A stretch of DNA of 64,000 bases from CAYFSS01 sp964345975. Lineage in GTDB: Bacteria > Bacillota > Clostridia > Saccharofermentanales > Fastidiosipilaceae. The stretch is from positions 48,427 to 112,426 of the forward strand of contig CAYFSS010000003.1 of NCBI GenBank assembly GCA_964345975.1, written 5' to 3'. Below the pieces are notes generated by a model. It worked only from the letters and a program-made list of their open reading frames with translations, searched no databases and had not been told where the DNA came from. Below are positions 61,880-64,000 of this stretch, in pieces. Every line of letters starts with the position of its first letter. Positions within the stretch are counted from its first letter, which is position 1. The translations under genes and the position numbers were made by a program.

Positions 61880-62080
61880 ATGAAAATAGAGCCTTTTAAC
61901 GTCATGCTCAGGACGTGTCCTAGGATGGCGGTATTCCTTGTCATTCACCGCCTTGTTATCTCCGGTCTTTCCCGGATGTCAAGATAGGATGGATCACCTG
62001 CCTTTCGTTACTGTTTCGGGCATGATCTTCCTCCTCTCTGTCTATTCTGAACCGTTATGTTGAGACAACGGAGTCAGTCC
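61880..62080. other. 200-bp gap before tRNA-Gln
   Basis: Contains a GGCGGT/ACCGCC hairpin (61935-61960 region) and two minus-strand mini-ORFs with good Shine-Dalgarno sites: 9 codons from ATG at about 62020 and ~24 codons from an ATG just after the hairpin that ends in the tRNA. Neither is long enough to call a gene; they may be remains of deleted phage genes. Confidence 0.4.
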
Positions 62081-62314
62081 TTACAAAGCAACAAACTCTT
62101 GTTCTAACAACTGAGTTCTTGCAGCGGCTTCTTTGTACTCGTTATCGATGATGGTCTTAATGCTCTCAGGCTCTATGTCTAGCGTATAAGGTCCAACGAT
62201 CAGCTTGCCCTGCACATTGAGTTGATTCGCTTTCGTAAGATTGCCTAACGTCTCTTTGAGTTTAATCAGCTCTGTTTGGATCTGTTGCCCTCGGATGAGT
62301 TGTTCGTTTGTCAT
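62081..62314 (-). CDS. small helical phage protein
   Basis: 77 residues, predominantly helical, with Gln/Leu/Lys-rich heptad-like N-terminus, a short beta-like middle ('KLIVGPYTLDIEPES') and a helical end. No family was recognised. AAGGAG lies seven bases before the ATG, 10 bp after the DUF5664-like gene, so the two are co-transcribed. Confidence 0.65.
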   Translation of the reverse strand: MTNEQLIRGQQIQTELIKLKETLGNLTKANQLNVQGKLIVGPYTLDIEPESIKTIIDNEYKEAAARTQLLEQEFVAL

Positions 62315-62324
62315 GGTCTACTCC

Positions 62325-62609
62325 TTATTTATCCCACTCAAGTTCAATGAGGAAAGCAGCATTACACGCTACATGAAACATGTGGGGTAATCCGCTCTCT
62401 TCATCAATGCTCCCGGGTGCTTCCGTATAGGCTACTAAGTGTCGCCATAGAGCATCTCTGTAACGATTGGGATCGACTTCTTTCCAGCTTCCGCTGTCTT
62501 TGTACTTCCTAAGGCCATACTCTCTGACGGCTGTTACGGCATCGAGGAGTTTCATCGGTAAGAGCGTATAACGGGGCTTCCCTGCATCAGATTTCAGGCT
62601 CTGATCCAT
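62325..62609 (-). CDS. DUF5664-like phage protein (dATP/dGTP diphosphohydrolase N-terminal-like)
   Basis: 94 residues. Pattern 'SDAGKPRYTLLPMKLLDAVTAVREYG', 'KYKDSGSWKEVDPNRYRDALWRHLVAY' and 'DEESGLPHMFHVACNAAFLIEL' (each in part) is that of the DUF5664 group common in phages, whose relatives include MazG-like nucleotide pyrophosphohydrolases. Conserved His/Glu/Asp could bind metal. The enzymatic role is inference. AAGGAG precedes the ATG; it follows a terminator. Confidence 0.8.
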   Translation of the reverse strand: MDQSLKSDAGKPRYTLLPMKLLDAVTAVREYGLRKYKDSGSWKEVDPNRYRDALWRHLVAYTEAPGSIDEESGLPHMFHVACNAAFLIELEWDK

Positions 62610-62631
62610 TTATTAGAACTCCTTTCGGGCA

Positions 62632-62658
62632 TAAAAAAACCAACTCAATGAGTTGGTT
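62632..62658 (-). terminator. terminator (minus strand) before the DUF5664-like gene
   Basis: AACCAACT/AGTTGGTT (62658-62651 with 62645-62638) followed by seven T on the minus strand. It would stop transcripts coming from the right, so the DUF5664-like gene needs its own promoter or read-through. Confidence 0.85.
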
Positions 62659-62722
62659 GTGATTCGTTCTTCTGCGTCCATGCGCCGTGGTATCCTCCGT
62701 TCATAGAAAGGAGGTGATTTGA

Positions 62723-62917
62723 ATGACTAAAGAAAAAATTGCTTTGGAACTAACCAAAGAGACCTGAGCTGTTGTTTCTGATAATTGGGAAACTTTCTAT
62801 ATTTCAAAACAGAGCAAAGATATCGATGCCGTTATACCTGATATGACTGCTTCTCTTGTTGAGATTTATAACGCTGTGTACTCAGGCATTGCCGAAGCTT
62901 CGTCAAACAGCGACTAG
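62723..62917 (+). pseudogene. small phage gene with in-frame TGA
   Basis: AAAGGAGGTGA and a well-spaced ATG 62723 begin a frame 'MTKEKIALELTKET', interrupted by TGA at 62765-62767, which then continues open for 49 more codons ('AVVSDNWETFYISKQ' onwards, ending 'AEASSNSD') to TAG 62915. The start resembles small proteins often found in Clostridia phages. The simplest reading is a nonsense mutation. It runs opposite to its neighbours. Confidence 0.6.
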
Positions 62918-62946
62918 AACGATTGCTCGTTCTTCAGGTCATGAGA

Positions 62947-62971
62947 GCCTTGCCACTACCAATGGCAAGGC
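62947..62971. terminator. hairpin between convergent small genes
   Basis: Perfect 9-bp stem GCCTTGCCA/TGGCAAGGC, 7-nt loop, between the interrupted plus-strand gene and the 50-residue minus-strand gene. T-runs are poor on both sides. Confidence 0.6.
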
Positions 62972-62974
62972 GTT

Positions 62975-63127
62975 CTATTTGCTAAGTACCGTCTTGATGA
63001 TCGTCTGTAAGATCGATGCTTCGGTATCGCTAAGCACTAACTTCTCAAGAAGTTTCTCTGCATATTCGATGACCGATTCCGAGAAAGTTGCTCGGTTGTA
63101 ATATTGATTCTCTGTTTGTTTTTCCAT
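62975..63127 (-). CDS. 50-residue phage protein
   Basis: Short frame too small for the usual cut-off: ATG 63127 has GAAGGAGG five bases upstream; the product starts 'MEKQTENQYYNRATFSES' and is then a helical 'VIEYAEKLLEKL' followed by 'TEASILQTIIKTVLSK'. Amphipathic helices, no family recognised. It lies between two terminators. Confidence 0.6.
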   Translation of the reverse strand: MEKQTENQYYNRATFSESVIEYAEKLLEKLVLSDTEASILQTIIKTVLSK

Positions 63128-63150
63128 CTCTGCCTCCTTCTTTTGGGTAA

Positions 63151-63173
63151 TAAAAAACCGCCATGAGGCGGTT
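63151..63173 (-). terminator. terminator after the 64-residue phage gene
   Basis: AACCGCC/GGCGGTT (63173-63167 with 63162-63156) followed by TTTTTT on the minus strand, 22 bp beyond the stop at 63196. Confidence 0.88.
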
Positions 63174-63195
63174 GAGGTTGATGTTTGTGATTCTG

Positions 63196-63390
63196 TTATA
63201 TAGTCATCATTTGATTGTCGTGAGCGTATTGAAGCTCTCGGAAGTTAATGATTTCACTAAAATAATTATATGTCCTACAAAGTAGGTCATATTCCTCTTT
63301 TGGCACTTGTACGGCTAAATCAAAAAAGACCAATCTAGCCTCAATCGAGTTCATTTCTATGCTGAAGTGTCTCGAGTATTTATTATTCAT
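63196..63390 (-). CDS. 64-residue phage protein
   Basis: ATG 63390 with AAGGAGG eight bases upstream is chosen over the longer frame. The product begins 'MNNKYSRHFSIEMN' and contains 'VPKEEYDLLCRTYNYF'. No family recognised. It overlaps the stop of the preceding minor-head-like gene by 8 bp, hence translational coupling. Confidence 0.6.
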   Translation of the reverse strand: MNNKYSRHFSIEMNSIEARLVFFDLAVQVPKEEYDLLCRTYNYFSEIINFRELQYAHDNQMMTI

Positions 63391-64000
63391 ACAATGGGCC
63401 TCCTTCAATCGTCCACTTAAAATGTCTTACAATTCGATATGCTTGCTCTCGAATCGCCATATACGTCTTTTCTTCGTTAGTCCAGCTGTTGAAAGAAGGT
63501 TCAAATGGCATTTCGTTATCGACCTCTATCATGATTCGCTTTGCTTCTAGCCAATACTCGTCATAGGTTGGCATTTCTCCCCAACCCACACGCACAAGAA
63601 ACACATCACCATTCCCAGTCACAACTCCTATCTCAGAAACCCGCGGATTGGTTAGTTTCTCCAGATCGCCTTTAGAAAACAGAGTATCATTTGTATGGCT
63701 ATGATACAGTCTCAACCCATCTCCTTCAATGTCGTCTATTGCTAGCCTCACTCCATCTTCGTGGCTCTCGCTTGAAACAGTGACTGTTCCGCTTGGTTCA
63801 ATGATCAAGCCTTGCTCTTTTCCAGTTGCTTTCGACATCTCATGTAGTTCTTCAAATCTTTTGCGATCGATGTTAGACAGCTCTAGTGGTTCGAAGTCAT
63901 CGTAATTACCTATCATCGAATGTGGGATTGTTGCTTTCCCTCCGTCTTGTTTCATGACATCACCAAGACTAACCCTCGTCATATTCCGCTCACGGAGCTT
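63383..64000 (-). CDS. phage minor-head-like protein, C-terminal part with JAB-like motif, N-terminus outside window
   Basis: The frame is open to the right edge (six codons before the ATG at 63982), so this is the C-terminal ~205 residues of a longer protein. It contains 'GEQGLIIEPSGTVTV'-like strands and 'YHSHTNDTLFSKGDL' (~100 residues into the visible part): His-x-His, Ser and Asp spaced almost as in JAMM/JAB metalloproteases, followed by 'VVTGNGDVFLVRVG'. Such a domain is found at the end of some SPP1 gp7-type minor head proteins. Head-module context supports this; proteolysis is not shown. Confidence 0.6.
   Translation of the reverse strand, partial: KLRERNMTRVSLGDVMKQDGGKATIPHSMIGNYDDFEPLELSNIDRKRFEELHEMSKATGKEQGLIIEPSGTVTVSSESHEDGVRLAIDDIEGDGLRLYHSHTNDTLFSKGDLEKLTNPRVSEIGVVTGNGDVFLVRVGWGEMPTYDEYWLEAKRIMIEVDNEMPFEPSFNSWTNEEKTYMAIREQAYRIVRHFKWTIEGGPLYE

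Larger units (their letters stand above)
61310..64000 (-). mobile_element. remnant prophage, continuing past the right edge
   Basis: Consecutive minus-strand genes in the order of a tailed-phage head module: a minor-head-like protein, tiny ORFs, a DUF5664-like protein, a tRNA and a scaffold-like protein. The capsid and later genes that should follow the scaffold are absent, and one small gene carries a nonsense codon, so this is a decayed element. No integrase or attachment repeat is visible in the window. Confidence 0.7.

Noticed and set aside
62723..62917. Alternative genetic code (TGA as an amino acid) in the prophage
   Set aside because: All other prophage frames use TGA only as stop or not at all, and the tRNA present has anticodon TTG, which cannot read TGA.

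Overview
The window looks like a chromosomal segment of a low-to-mid GC Bacillota (Firmicutes), most likely class Clostridia. The signs are strong AGGAGG ribosome-binding sites, TTGACA/TATAAT promoters, the smc-ftsY-ylxM-ffh-rpsP-khpA-rimM-trmD-rplS-rbgA-rnhB-yraN order, an AmiC-like long OppB, a type-2 LeuA and a protein with a Spo0A-type DNA-binding domain. Genus cannot be settled from the sequence. Recurrent long acidic or low-complexity extensions (FtsK linker, MurJ N-terminus, S16 tail, KH-protein tail, a permease-like protein) are a trait of this genome.

Layout. 1-6.7 kb: an oligopeptide ABC importer (oppA cut by the window edge, then oppBCDF). 6.7-8.2 kb, minus strand: a thioredoxin-like lipoprotein, a nitroreductase and tRNA-Trp. 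8.2-21.4 kb, plus strand: rnhA, a Nudix hydrolase, ftsK, folD, cinA, murJ, recA, recX, rimO, pgsA and acpP (DNA maintenance, folate, wall-lipid flipping, phospholipid and fatty-acid synthesis). 21.5-24.6 kb: a pair that resembles a DppC permease and a DppD ATPase but has lost nearly all ATPase motifs; this is the best candidate for an undescribed system. 24.8-36.9 kb: rnc-smc-ftsY-ylxM-ffh-rpsP-khpA-rimM-trmD-rplS-rbgA-rnhB-yraN, i.e. chromosome condensation, SRP targeting and ribosome/tRNA maturation. 36.9-47.8 kb: aspartate aminotransferase, cysteine desulfurase with thiI, glyA, rarA, a PHP phosphoesterase (minus), an M18 aminopeptidase and leuA. 47.8-48.6 kb: an 800-bp gene desert with MraZ-box-like repeats and a vestigial mraZ-like start. 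48.6-60.2 kb: asd (minus), a Xer-type recombinase (plus), then a minus-strand series hup, SDR, miaB, mutS, mutL, miaA and a divergent hfq (mismatch repair, tRNA A37 modification and RNA chaperone).

60.5-64 kb: a Spo0A C-terminal-domain regulator, then a decayed prophage on the minus strand. It holds the C-terminal part of a minor-head-like protein, several tiny genes, a DUF5664-like protein, tRNA-Gln, a string of GATGA-loop mini-hairpins and a scaffold-like gene that has lost its stop codon and reads into the antisense of the Spo0A-like gene. A small plus-strand gene in this region has an in-frame TGA. The right edge of the window lies inside this prophage.

Most housekeeping genes overlap or nearly touch, so transcription is in long operons broken by clear hairpin terminators. 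Promoters were called only where a spaced -35/-10 pair or an extended -10 can be seen.
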